DNA from: Paenibacillus ottowii
GTDB taxonomy: Bacteria; Bacillota; Bacilli; Paenibacillales; Paenibacillaceae
DNA: 64,000 bases
Assembly (NCBI RefSeq): GCF_006874425.1
Contig: NZ_VIJZ01000003.1
Coordinates: forward strand, 558,001-622,000
Direction of reading: 5' to 3'
In this document: positions 17,568 to 27,735 of the stretch, piece by piece
How positions within the stretch are numbered: the first letter of the stretch is position 1
How the letters are laid out: each line of letters begins with the position of its first letter
The notes under the pieces: model-generated
What the model saw: only the letters and a program-made list of their open reading frames with translations
What the model was told of the DNA's origin: nothing
The model's database searches: none
Made by a program: the position numbers and the translations under genes

Positions 17568-19562
17568 ATGGAAAAAATGATTTACACCATTCTCGCGGTT
17601 CTACTATTATCTACTACGATAACTACCGCATGTATGGCACCCAACGGCGCGTCAGTTGCCGCACCCGTTAACGTACCAGTTGCATCTGAAAGGGCTAGCT
17701 TGGAGGGACCGCGAGATGCCAAGGAACTAGAAGCTTTTGCAGATGGTGTTTTTGCGAACAAGATGAAGAAGTTTAATACCGTAGGTTCTAATTTTGTAGT
17801 CGTCGCAGGTGGGAAAGTGATGCTAAGCAAAGGTTACGGTTATGCCGACAAGGAGAAAAAAATTCCTGTTGATAAAAATACCGTTTTCCAAATTGCCTCT
17901 GTTACAAAGTCATTCACTGCATTGGCAGCTATGCAGTTGGTCGATAAGGGGAAAATGGATTTAAAACACGATGTCCAAGAGTATTTAGGAGGAATAAAGA
18001 TTCCGAATAAAACAGGAAAAAAACTGACGATGTTTGATCTACTTACATATTCAAGTGGATTTGATGAACCAGACATTCTCATGGAAATGCATCCAGAATA
18101 CGCGTACAGATATTTTCCAATGAAGAAGTACATTGAGTCAAATATGCCAACTGTTGTTAGGCCTCCAGGAGAAGCGTACACCTATGACAATTTTGGTTTC
18201 ATGCTAGCGGGATATGCAGTAGCAAACGTAACGGGCATGTCGTATGCCAAATATATGGAAAAAAATATTTTCAAACCATTAGGCATGAATTCGACAAGTG
18301 TGCGGTTTACCCCCCAATTATTAAGCAGAATGGCTGCTCACTATGGACCAAAAGGTGAACTGATACCCTTGGACGGGTTTAAACCAACGGAAAAACCTGA
18401 AGGCGGTATCGTTTCAACCGCAGATGACATGGCCAAGTACCTCATTATGCACCTGAACAAAGGCAAGTACAAAGGTAAAGAAGTGGTGAGTCCAAAGAGC
18501 ATAGAGCAAATGCACACATACCAGTTATTCCCTGACAAGGAGTTCCCGGTTACAACAATTGGATTCGAAGGCTACTTCAAAGAGAAGATGAATAATCAGC
18601 ATGTGATTCTAAAAGGAGGAAATGTTACAGGGCATTCTTCCTTGATTGTTATTCTGCCTGAGAAGAATACAGCGATGTACATGTCCTACAATAACGACTC
18701 CATGATGAGTCTTGACGTGTATGAAGAATTTATGAATCATTATTATCCGAGAAAATCGGAAGTTCCAAAGTCAACCTACGTGACAATAAGTAAGCAGCAG
18801 GCCCAGGACTACGTGGGATTATACCAAAACACGCGTGTCGCTGCCTTAAGGACGAAGGTTTCGTATTCGGATGGGAAATTAATAATGGAGAAAGGAACTT
18901 CAGGCAAACATACACTAAAAATGATTCACCCTTTATTATTTGAAGATGAATCAGGTAATAAATTGACGTTTAATAAAAATAAAACAGGCCATATTGCATA
19001 TTTGTATTACATGCAGCTCCCAGACCTCGTTGCTTATGCGCAAAAAATAAACATTAATTCACCGTTTTCTGATGTTCCTGCGGATAGTAAATATATTTCG
19101 TATATAAACAACCTTAATGCTTTAAAAGTCATGAGCGGAAAGTCAGCCAACCTCTTCAATCCGAAAGGAACAATGACTCAGAGAGAATTCTCAGAAGTGC
19201 TGCTGCGCGCCCACGGGTGGTATAAACAACCTTACATGATTGAACCGAATAAGAAGCAGATGATGGTCGGAATACGTAATTATCAGCCTAATTCTCCTAT
19301 TACAAGACAAATGGCGGCGGTAATGATCCAGAACCTAAAACAGGTTGAGCCTGGAACTAAGGTTAAATTGAGTGGCGAAACGGATGCTTGGGCAGTTAAA
19401 GCAGTCACAGCTCTGGTTTCCCAAGGTATCATGGACCCGGATACCAAGATCAATGTAGACGGCACCATAAACTTCCGCTCCAAACAGCTTTTGAAGCGTC
19501 AAGAAGCCAGTGCCTTGTTGGATCAAGCATTTAATTACTATACGTTGCCAATCAGTCACTAA
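17568..19562 (+). CDS. Lipoprotein serine hydrolase (beta-lactamase/class C-like) with C-terminal SLH-like repeats
   Basis: 664 aa; AAGGAG nine bases before the ATG. The signal peptide ends in TTAC with Cys22, a likely lipoprotein site. Residues about 50-385 form a serine beta-lactamase/D-Ala-D-Ala peptidase-like domain: S111-V-T-K114 (nucleophile and Lys), YDN for the YxN motif, and GHSS for the third motif. Residues about 500-660 hold two S-layer-homology-like repeats (FSDVPADSKYISYINNL, and a second ending near QEASALLDQAF). It is probably an exported peptidase/esterase tethered to membrane or wall. True beta-lactamase activity is not implied. Confidence 0.87.
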   Translation: MEKMIYTILAVLLLSTTITTACMAPNGASVAAPVNVPVASERASLEGPRDAKELEAFADGVFANKMKKFNTVGSNFVVVAGGKVMLSKGYGYADKEKKIPVDKNTVFQIASVTKSFTALAAMQLVDKGKMDLKHDVQEYLGGIKIPNKTGKKLTMFDLLTYSSGFDEPDILMEMHPEYAYRYFPMKKYIESNMPTVVRPPGEAYTYDNFGFMLAGYAVANVTGMSYAKYMEKNIFKPLGMNSTSVRFTPQLLSRMAAHYGPKGELIPLDGFKPTEKPEGGIVSTADDMAKYLIMHLNKGKYKGKEVVSPKSIEQMHTYQLFPDKEFPVTTIGFEGYFKEKMNNQHVILKGGNVTGHSSLIVILPEKNTAMYMSYNNDSMMSLDVYEEFMNHYYPRKSEVPKSTYVTISKQQAQDYVGLYQNTRVAALRTKVSYSDGKLIMEKGTSGKHTLKMIHPLLFEDESGNKLTFNKNKTGHIAYLYYMQLPDLVAYAQKININSPFSDVPADSKYISYINNLNALKVMSGKSANLFNPKGTMTQREFSEVLLRAHGWYKQPYMIEPNKKQMMVGIRNYQPNSPITRQMAAVMIQNLKQVEPGTKVKLSGETDAWAVKAVTALVSQGIMDPDTKINVDGTINFRSKQLLKRQEASALLDQAFNYYTLPISH

Positions 19563-19611
19563 TTCAAAAGATTAAATAGAAAAAGTAAAATAATACTCCT
19601 TATATACAAAA

Positions 19612-19645
19612 ACGCTACTGACAACGGAACGTCAGTAGCATTTTA
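19612..19645 (+). terminator. Terminator after the SLH serine hydrolase
   Basis: GCTACTGAC-N8-GTCAGTAGC followed by a T-rich tail. Confidence 0.85.
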
Positions 19646-19833
19646 CATTTTTTCGGCTTCCTCGTAAATTCGACCTCGGAATGTTCAGGCTCTGCCACGC
19701 CACAATTAAATCAAGGGTGAGCTCGCAGGTGCCTATGTATTATTGTATATGGTACACTCGTGTTGATTCCATTAACTAAACTCCTAAAACGATAGATCAT
19801 CTTTTAACCAACATATAGTGAGGGGGGGAAATA

Positions 19834-20214
19834 ATGAAAAGTCACTTAAGAAATATTACGGTCGACGGTTATGCATTCGTTTATTGGTATACAGGCGGGT
19901 CCCGCTTCATCTTAAACTTATCTCCGAAAGAGAATAAAAACATCAAAATCACGTTGATTTTCAAGGCAGACCCTCCTGAAGAAGAGCCTCACACTTCTTG
20001 GTCCTTTTATGACATTTCAGCACAAAATAATGGAATGGACGTTGTCATCCATCTGGGTAAACCCAAGCATATCGCTGAAATCATCTCTTACTTGATGGCA
20101 AATCGACCAAAGCTTTGGATCCAGGGAAAACCTCAAGTTCTGGATCATGCTTGGGATTTACTAAAAGAAATGGGCTATTCCAAGTTCAATCCAATTTGGA
20201 TTAGACAGTGGTAG
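19834..20214 (+). CDS. Small uncharacterised protein, paralogue of the gene at 9238
   Basis: 126 aa with a strong purine-rich GAGGGGGGG site before the ATG. Function unknown; no signal peptide or membrane segment. It shares with the 9238 gene an N-terminal R-x-I-x-V-x-G block, an E-N-K-x-I-K block, a L-x-x-P-K-x-(I/V)-A-E helix and a C-terminal MGY. The middle has an acidic insertion (DPPEEEPH) absent from the other copy. It appears to be a monocistronic member of a family of small cytoplasmic proteins. Confidence 0.7.
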   Translation: MKSHLRNITVDGYAFVYWYTGGSRFILNLSPKENKNIKITLIFKADPPEEEPHTSWSFYDISAQNNGMDVVIHLGKPKHIAEIISYLMANRPKLWIQGKPQVLDHAWDLLKEMGYSKFNPIWIRQW

Positions 20215-20230
20215 TCGTAATGGTTTGTGA

Positions 20231-20264
20231 GCTAGCCCCCTTCGACTACTCAAAAGGGGCTTAA
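20231..20264. terminator. Hairpin between the 19834 gene and the convergent 20282 gene
   Basis: AGCCCCC...GGGGCT with flanking TT/AA pairing; short T/A-rich tail on the plus strand. Confidence 0.45.
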
Positions 20265-20281
20265 AATCCGCAGGTATACGA

Positions 20282-20818
20282 TTATTCGTTATTCGGCGTG
20301 GCCGGACTGGCCTGGGGCATCAAGCCTTTAACGGCGCCGATAAACGGGCGAATGGACTTGATCATACCGTAGCCCATCCTCACAACTGGGACAACTTTTT
20401 GGATCATGCCGAACAGCCGCAGGCCGCCGCTGAGCATACTGCCAAGCCCTCCTGCTCCCGCAGTGGCACCGCCAAGCCCGCCCAGGCCGCCGAACAACGA
20501 GCCCATCATCGGCAGGAATGCAGATACCTTGGCGTCCGGCTTGCGGGAGCGCGAACGACCAGACGGTTTACGTGCACCGCTTTTCCGGTTATCCAGACGG
20601 GCGCTCGGGGCATGCGAACTGGCTCTGCGTTTGAGAGATCGGGAGTCTTGCTTCCTGGAAGGAGCACGTGGAGGAGCTCCAGCATTGGCAAGTACCAGCC
20701 CGCTGCGATTAACGTCGGTAATGTAGCCGACGTAAGTCTCTCCGCTGTGCAGGGTGACACAGACCGGACGGCCTTGAAACTTCTTAGCCCGTGCACGCAT
20801 CTCTTTCGATTGTGCCAT
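20282..20818 (-). CDS. Uncharacterised basic protein with Gly-rich hydrophobic C-terminus
   Basis: 178 aa. Residues about 10-45 (GRPVCVTLHSGETYVGYITDVNRSGLVLAN) look like a small beta-barrel (Sm/Hfq-like fold would be a guess). Residues about 50-95 are strongly basic and Ser/Arg-rich. Residues about 98-175 are Gly-rich and hydrophobic (SLFGGLGGLGGATAGAGGLG), ending in GYGMIKSIRPFIGAVKGLM. A GAGGTGAAC site precedes the ATG. It is more GC-rich than its neighbours. No function assigned; nucleic-acid or wall association is possible. Confidence 0.7.
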   Translation of the reverse strand: MAQSKEMRARAKKFQGRPVCVTLHSGETYVGYITDVNRSGLVLANAGAPPRAPSRKQDSRSLKRRASSHAPSARLDNRKSGARKPSGRSRSRKPDAKVSAFLPMMGSLFGGLGGLGGATAGAGGLGSMLSGGLRLFGMIQKVVPVVRMGYGMIKSIRPFIGAVKGLMPQASPATPNNE

Positions 20819-22312
<1,494 letters not shown>

Positions 22313-22383
22313 ATAAAACTATAGCGATTGCGCGTTTCTTACGTAGCATAAAGCCCATGGGATTGTACAATAAGTCCCTAAAA

Positions 22384-22427
22384 GGAAAGCTGGACAAAAA
22401 ACGTGAGTTTTCCGTCCAGCTTTTTTG
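22384..22427 (+). terminator. Terminator after the secreted esterase
   Basis: AAAGCTGGAC / GTCCAGCTTTTTT with a central loop and T6 tail. Confidence 0.9.
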
Positions 22428-22609
22428 CGTATCTACTTTGCAGGAATCCAAACAGCATCTTACAACTCCCCCTTGAGAAACTTAATGAGGTGCATTTCAA
22501 GGCTACGCTAGGAACTCTGTAAAGTTGCATGAATCCGCATAGACCTGGTGCTCCACGTCATAACCGCCTATCAGGCCTTTTTCTTCGGATTTCTTAAATG
22601 CGAATGCCC

Positions 22610-23170
22610 CTACTCAGCTGCTTCTGCCAGCCATGCTTGCATAGCCGGAGACTCTGCCCGATTCAAACGCAGGGCGATTTCAGTATTGGTCTCATCTGGC
22701 GGCATGACCTCGACAAGAACGCATACAGACTCTCGTGGTTGATTCAAGGTAAACACGCCTTCATCGTCGAGCATTTTCATCGCCAGTTCCATAGCCTTCA
22801 GCCTCAAATCATATTCACGATTCCATTCGTCTACCTCAAGCTCCGCAATGGAAGGGCGTTCCATAAACAGTTGTTTAACATTATCGAAGTCCTCATCTCT
22901 AAAACAACAATAGGGTGAATCGGCATAGGACCATTTGATGAGTTCCGCAATCGTTGATCCCGGCGTGTCGCTTTCGTCTCCTTGCCTGACCGCTTCCCTC
23001 TCCAAGGCCTCCCATGACCAGGCGGAGATGCTTGGCGCATGTCCCTCTCCAGTCGTAAATAGCGTGCAGTAATAGTAACGTTCGCCATTTTCAAAAAGAG
23101 CGCGAAAGGACGTCCTAGCCACATCGGCCATCTCTGCCGCCAACGTCTCTATCTCTTGCGTCCATTTCAT
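22610..23170 (-). CDS. DUF4303-like protein
   Basis: 186 aa, soluble, acidic. The N-terminal pattern FRALFENGERYYYCTLFTTGEG, then ELIKWSYADSPYC, matches DUF4303 proteins, often found near toxin-immunity or stress genes. Function unknown. It stands alone between a terminator and the divergent DUF421 gene; ribosome binding site GGGGCGA. Confidence 0.75.
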   Translation of the reverse strand: MKWTQEIETLAAEMADVARTSFRALFENGERYYYCTLFTTGEGHAPSISAWSWEALEREAVRQGDESDTPGSTIAELIKWSYADSPYCCFRDEDFDNVKQLFMERPSIAELEVDEWNREYDLRLKAMELAMKMLDDEGVFTLNQPRESVCVLVEVMPPDETNTEIALRLNRAESPAMQAWLAEAAE

Positions 23171-23406
23171 GACTATCGCCCCTTACCCCTATAAAATATA
23201 CATCTAATTCCCATTATAAAGATTGTCCATTTTAAATCTACCTACCCCTTACCCTATCCTGGAGATTTGCGTGATTCACTCCTTCGTTATGTTGCATAAG
23301 ACGACCTTTCAGCCGTTCATATTCATTAGATTCTTTTTCCTTTCAAGTATAGGAGATGGGGACGAAGGCCAATCTAAAACTATCTGTTATGCAAGGAGCT
23401 CAGCAC

Positions 23407-24099
23407 ATGACGTATGGTGAAATTCTATTTCGTACAGCAACGTCCTTCGTTGCTCTACTCGTTTTAACGCGTCTGCTCGGTAAAAAACAAGTCGGACATC
23501 TAACGTTTTTCAATTATGTAACAGGGATTACCTTCGGCTCCACCACTGCTGAGATTATCGTCAACAGACACATCACGCTGCTGCAAGGAATATCTAGCTT
23601 GGTCTTATGGTCATTCTTGGCGTTCATCATCGCATTGATCGGATTGCGCTCCGTCAAAGCTCGTGAGATTCTCGACGGCCAGCCTACGATTCTCATCAAG
23701 AAAGGGGAAATTTTGGAGAAGGCGTTGGCTAAACAGCACCTCAACATCGACGATTTAAGCATGTTGCTTCGGAACAAGGATGTCTTCTCACCCGAAGAAG
23801 TGGAATTCGCAATTTTGGAACCTGACGGTAAACTCAGTGTGTTGAGAAAAGAAGAACTACTGCCTGCAACGAAAAAAGATATAAAAGCAACCCTTACGCC
23901 TATTCAAGGAATCCCGACGGAGCTTATCGTTGATGGAAAAATCGTAGAAAAAAATCTTATAAAAATGGATGTCTCCGTTGCCTGGCTCAACCAACAATTA
24001 AAGAAAGCCAGCATTCATTCCGTGGATCAAGTATTCTACGCAGAGCTCCAATTGGACGGGACGCTGTATATCGACAAATACCAGGACTCCCCCCCATAA
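23407..24099 (+). CDS. DUF421 membrane protein, YetF/YcaP family
   Basis: 230 aa from ATG 23407, with AAGGAG nine bases upstream. Two or three N-terminal membrane helices (SFVALLVLTRLLGKKQVGHL, then LQGISSLVLWSFLAFIIALIG) are followed by the soluble YetF domain with GQPTILIKKGEIL and DLSMLLRNKDVF. This family occurs in many sporulating Bacilli, some members being spore-membrane proteins; precise role unknown. It is immediately followed by a fragment of an unrelated regulator gene. Confidence 0.92.
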   Translation: MTYGEILFRTATSFVALLVLTRLLGKKQVGHLTFFNYVTGITFGSTTAEIIVNRHITLLQGISSLVLWSFLAFIIALIGLRSVKAREILDGQPTILIKKGEILEKALAKQHLNIDDLSMLLRNKDVFSPEEVEFAILEPDGKLSVLRKEELLPATKKDIKATLTPIQGIPTELIVDGKIVEKNLIKMDVSVAWLNQQLKKASIHSVDQVFYAELQLDGTLYIDKYQDSPP

Positions 24100-24100
24100 A

Positions 24101-24247
24101 ACGATATCCGGTATCAACTACCTGAGTTCTATTACGGAATACGGCATAAGCCTGTCTCCGATTTTAGAAACCTTACATCAATGGGGAGTGGCCCATATCG
24201 AGCAAAAGCAGCTCATAAGGAATAATGAGCAAACAGAGACGGACTAG
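24101..24247 (+). pseudogene. C-terminal remnant of an HxlR-family transcriptional regulator
   Basis: A 48-codon open stretch ending in TAG encodes SSITEYGISLSPILETLHQWG, which fits the conserved C-terminal wing of HxlR regulators (pattern SLTEYGxxLxPIL...W). The winged-helix N-terminus is missing; the DUF421 gene lies there instead. No start or ribosome binding site. It is a decayed gene end. Confidence 0.65.
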
Positions 24248-24270
24248 CGTTCAACATTACGCTAGTCCGT
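24241..24270 (+). terminator. Terminator at the end of the HxlR remnant
   Basis: GGACTAGCG-N10-CGCTAGTCC followed by GTTTCTT. Confidence 0.8.
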
Positions 24271-24370
24271 TTCTTACTACACCGAGTCACGCCCATAGTG
24301 AGGATTTGCGTCTTTTGCTCAGTGTTTGGAGATATCAGGGGTGTAGGTGTGGGTTATTTTTTCCCTACTA

Positions 24371-25324
24371 TTATTGAAATCCGTCCTTCAGCCAAGTGCT
24401 GGCTAATGCAATTGCACCGCGGGCGGCTAATGTATCCGCCAAAACATTCAGCATGACGAAATCATGAATGATTCCTTGATAACGCACCGTCGTGACGTCC
24501 ACACCAGCCTCCCGAAGCTTATTCCCATAGGCCTCACCTTCATCTCGAAGAACATCGGCTTCAGCCGTGATGATGAGTGCTGGCGGGAGATCGCGAAGCT
24601 GATCGATGGACGCTCTTAGAGGAGAGGTATAGATTTCATTCAGCTCTTCCGGTTTGTTGATATACTGTTCCCAGAACCACGCCATCCCGTCACGGCGCAG
24701 GAAGTATCCTTCAGCAAATTCATGATACGAGCCCGTATCCATTCCGGCATCTGTAACCGGGTAGAACAGCAGCTGTCGCTGGATCTCGGGGCCTTTTCTT
24801 TCCTTAGCGATCAACGTGATGGCCGCTGTCATATTGCCCCCGACGCTATCACCCCCGATGGAGATATGGTCTGAATTCAGGCCATAATCCTTGCCGGAGG
24901 AAGAGATCCATTGCAGGGTAGCGTAGATCTCTTCAAGGGCTGTCGGATATTTGGCTTCGGGAGACAAGCTGTAATTGGGAAATACGATGGCGGATCCGCT
25001 TCTGATCGCCAGCTCGCGAATCAGCCGATCATGGGTATGGGCATTGCCGAACACCCATCCCGCGCCGTGAATGTACAAAACAGTGTTAAGCAATTGTCCG
25101 GCCATGTTCTTCGGGCGCAGGATCCGAACGGACACTTGACCGCTCGGCCCGCCTGGGATGTTGAGCTCCTCTATATCTACATCCGGTTTCTTGACATCTC
25201 CCGATTGGACTTCGTCTACCGTAACTCTTCCCTTCTCTGGCCCAAGATGGAATAAGTAGGGCGGATTCGCAGTATCCTCAACGAATTGTTGTGCAGCAGG
25301 CTCAAGAATAATCTTTTTAGTCAT
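24371..25324 (-). CDS. Alpha/beta hydrolase, hormone-sensitive-lipase family esterase
   Basis: 317 aa from ATG 25324 (an ATG at 25333 abuts the GGAG too closely). HGAGWVFG is the family's HGGG oxyanion motif with Ala for one Gly. GDSVGG is the nucleophile elbow, and DVLRDEG with IHDFVML supply Asp and His. It is a cytoplasmic carboxylesterase/lipase-like enzyme of unknown substrate. It is third in a MarR-peroxiredoxin-esterase arrangement, 70 nt after the peroxiredoxin. Confidence 0.92.
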   Translation of the reverse strand: MTKKIILEPAAQQFVEDTANPPYLFHLGPEKGRVTVDEVQSGDVKKPDVDIEELNIPGGPSGQVSVRILRPKNMAGQLLNTVLYIHGAGWVFGNAHTHDRLIRELAIRSGSAIVFPNYSLSPEAKYPTALEEIYATLQWISSSGKDYGLNSDHISIGGDSVGGNMTAAITLIAKERKGPEIQRQLLFYPVTDAGMDTGSYHEFAEGYFLRRDGMAWFWEQYINKPEELNEIYTSPLRASIDQLRDLPPALIITAEADVLRDEGEAYGNKLREAGVDVTTVRYQGIIHDFVMLNVLADTLAARGAIALASTWLKDGFQ

Positions 25325-25402
25325 GTGTATCATTCTCCTCTATCGTTATATATATTTTATAAAATTAAATTTTGCAAAACCATTTTGGGTAAAAAAAAAG
25401 GG

Positions 25403-26041
25403 TTACAATTTGCGCAGCTCCCAGAGAATATCCTCCGGCTCCATCCTCTTGGTAAAGTCAGGATTCACGTATGTAGAGCGGATAAAGGAGTATTCGTCAA
25501 TCATGAACGTTCCCGTCACCGGAAGCAGCCAATGATCCGTCCCATTGTACTCGTGAAGATCAATATTATGGCTTAAATACATGCTCTTCAGATAGTCGGG
25601 CACTTCATACAACAGGTTATATTTGGTGGCAACGATTCCCTTAGGGTCACTGAGAACCTTAAAGGACAATTCTGCTTTCTCTTGATCAGACAGCGTATAA
25701 TCCGGCAATTGCGGACTGACTGCGATAAGCTGAGCACCTAGCGCCTGAATTTCGGGGAGAATCTCCTGGTATGCTCTTAGTTGTCGATTGCAGTAAGGGC
25801 ACCAGCCTCCTCTGTAAAAGGTAAGGACAACAGGACCTTTCGCCAATTCGTCAGCCAAATTGATTTGGTTTCCAAGTGAATCTGACAATTCAAAGTCCTT
25901 GGCTTTCTCCCCAACTGGTAGTCCTGTCGCCTTGCCTTCCTCTTGAAGTTGCTGGATGACACGTTGGTGTATAGCCTGCACTTCAAACGGGTTTGCTGCA
26001 GTGACCTTCTCTAACGCTGAAGTTAAGGTCGTTATTGGCAT
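25403..26041 (-). CDS. Peroxiredoxin-like protein (AhpC/TSA family)
   Basis: 212 aa from ATG 26041, which has GGAGG seven bases upstream; a GTG two codons earlier is less well placed. The thioredoxin-fold core VVLTFYRGGWCPYCNRQLRAY contains a CxxC rather than the single peroxidatic Cys of classical AhpC. This is typical of the larger peroxiredoxin-like subgroup. It would reduce peroxides using thiol electrons. It lies 18 nt downstream of a MarR/OhrR-type regulator and is probably co-transcribed. Confidence 0.92.
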   Translation of the reverse strand: MPITTLTSALEKVTAANPFEVQAIHQRVIQQLQEEGKATGLPVGEKAKDFELSDSLGNQINLADELAKGPVVLTFYRGGWCPYCNRQLRAYQEILPEIQALGAQLIAVSPQLPDYTLSDQEKAELSFKVLSDPKGIVATKYNLLYEVPDYLKSMYLSHNIDLHEYNGTDHWLLPVTGTFMIDEYSFIRSTYVNPDFTKRMEPEDILWELRKL

Positions 26042-26059
26042 GGTCACACCTCCAATGAA

Positions 26060-26491
26060 TTATTTGCCGCTGGTCTGAATGACTTTGTCCGCTAATACTT
26101 TGATGGCTTTGTTTAATTCCGACACTTCCTGGGTGGACATGCCGCTGGCTGATAGGAGCGCGGATGGAATACAATCGGCTTCGCCCTTAAGGGCCAACCC
26201 TTTCTCTGTGAGCAGGACCAAGACGACCCTCTCATCTTCCGTCGATCGTACTCTCTGAATCAGTCCGTTCGCTTCCATCCGTTTCAGCAGCGGCGTCAAG
26301 GTGCCTGAATCAAGGTCTAACTGTTCTCCTAGTTCTTTGACCGTCCGCCCGTCGCTTTCCCAGAGGGATAGCAACACAAGATACTGAGGATAAGTAATTC
26401 CCATCTGTTCCAATAGCGGTCGATACAACCGAGAAATGGCCCGGGAGCAAGCATATAAAGAAAAGCAAAGGTGTTCGTTAAGTTGCAGCAT
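26060..26491 (-). CDS. MarR-family regulator, OhrR-like
   Basis: 143 aa. The winged-helix core YLVLLSLWESDGRTVKELGEQLDLDSGTLTPLLKRMEANGLI followed by RSTEDERVV matches OhrR closely. Cys9 (in NEHLCFSLY) aligns with the reactive Cys of OhrR, so peroxide sensing is likely (inference from family). It heads an operon with a peroxiredoxin and an esterase. A 12-bp palindrome lies 23 nt before its start codon. Confidence 0.92.
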   Translation of the reverse strand: MLQLNEHLCFSLYACSRAISRLYRPLLEQMGITYPQYLVLLSLWESDGRTVKELGEQLDLDSGTLTPLLKRMEANGLIQRVRSTEDERVVLVLLTEKGLALKGEADCIPSALLSASGMSTQEVSELNKAIKVLADKVIQTSGK

Positions 26492-26513
26492 GTGAGGTCA
26501 ACCCCTATTTAAT

Positions 26514-26525
26514 ATTGTGCACAAT
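26514..26525. promoter_or_regulatory. MarR-type operator candidate
   Basis: Perfect palindrome ATTGTGCACAAT upstream of the OhrR-like gene. A TTG...CAA core is common in MarR-family operators. Confidence 0.65.
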
Positions 26526-26688
26526 TTAATTATGCAAAATGTTTTTAAACTGTCAATCACTTATTTTTGATCGGGAGGATTTATTCAACATTCAGCTTGG
26601 GGCAGTTGAGGGACCCAATCAATTTTGACAAATAAAGTGAGAGAGTGGTAGATTCTTTTTAAACTAATTCTTTAATTTGGGTGGGCCT

Positions 26689-27255
26689 ATGAGGAGAAAA
26701 TTACAGATTTACATATCGTCTACTTACTATGATCTTATTGAGGAAAGACATACCGCTGTTGAAGCCATACTTCAAGCCGGTCATATCCCTGCGGGAATCG
26801 AGCAATTTTTCAAGGAAAGTCCAATGAAAATTAGAAAGAGATGGATCGACGAGTCCGATATATATGTCCTGATTCTCGGAGGATTCTATGGTCTAACACT
26901 TCCTGATGAATCCAAGAGCTATATCCATTGGGAGTATGAGTATGCCGGAGAAGCGGGCAAACCTAGATTTGCTTTTGTTGTCACAGATGAAGCATTAAGA
27001 CAAAAGCCATACGACTTCGCAGCAATTGAATACTATCAGAAGTTTCAAGAGTTTAAGCAATCAGTCATGGAACAAATCCCTATCTATTATGTTGAAGATG
27101 TACGGCACATTAAAATGGTGCTTCGTGATCAATTGCCGGAGTATGCAGCAAGAGACGATTTGTATGGCTGGGTTTCCGGCAAGGATGTCCCGGATGTTCA
27201 AAAGCTGTTGGAAGAGAATGCAAGATTAAAGGCAGAGTTGGAGAAAAAGAAATGA
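26689..27255 (+). CDS. DUF4062-domain protein
   Basis: 188 aa from ATG 26689 (a TTG at 26677 opens the frame but is less likely). LQIYISSTYYDLIEERHTAVEAIL at the N-terminus is the DUF4062 signature. It is often an N-terminal module of larger NTPase or defence-associated proteins, but here the protein ends soon after the domain, with a short Lys/Glu-rich coiled tail. No partner gene is adjacent. Function unknown. Confidence 0.85.
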   Translation: MRRKLQIYISSTYYDLIEERHTAVEAILQAGHIPAGIEQFFKESPMKIRKRWIDESDIYVLILGGFYGLTLPDESKSYIHWEYEYAGEAGKPRFAFVVTDEALRQKPYDFAAIEYYQKFQEFKQSVMEQIPIYYVEDVRHIKMVLRDQLPEYAARDDLYGWVSGKDVPDVQKLLEENARLKAELEKKK

Positions 27256-27285
27256 AAAAGGGCCTGGCACGACCAGCCCCTTTCC
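27256..27285 (+). terminator. Terminator after the DUF4062 gene
   Basis: AAAGGG-C-CTGG / CCAG-C-CCCTTT with a five-base loop, right after the stop codon. Confidence 0.7.
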
Positions 27286-27298
27286 TATAATATTCTCG

Positions 27299-27625
27299 TC
27301 AATCTATGTCCTGCTTGAGTTGAAGCTCCTTCCACTTCTCCTTCAAAACTTTTAAATCTTCTACAAAAAGCCTAAGTAGATTGGGTCGTCTTCTTACTGC
27401 AAACGGGTGATAGGTGAAGCTGATGGGCATACCCTGTAACTCATACCAGCTGCCTCGTAACTCCTTGACACTGGCACCTTCCTTATTAGTGAATATGGCT
27501 TCCGCTACGACATTACCAAATCCAAAGGAGCTGCTGTACTTTTCTTTTGCAACTTTTGCGCCATCTGCTTTACACCATCCCCGCTCATGACATAAGCCTT
27601 TCTCATCAGCTTATTTCTATGTAGG
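27299..27625 (-). pseudogene. Frameshifted C-terminal remnant of a family 4/5-like uracil-DNA glycosylase
   Basis: On the minus strand the segment ending at TGA (27299-27301) encodes FGNVVAEAIF, VKELRGSWYELQG, FTYHPFAVRRRP and FVEDLKVLKEKW. These fit the C-terminal half of family 4/5 uracil-DNA glycosylases, including the ELRG and YHP motifs. About 25 further codons of plausible coding sequence (MRKAYVMSGDGVKQMAQK) lie upstream in a different frame, implying a frameshift. The N-terminal catalytic half is absent. Confidence 0.6.
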
Positions 27626-27735
27626 GACACCTGTCCTAGTAACGGCAACTGCCCAGTTTAAATCGTAAAAGCAGCACATTAATAGATGTACTACTCACGA
27701 TAATTTCTTAGTTGCTTAGTTTCCTAATAGATCAA

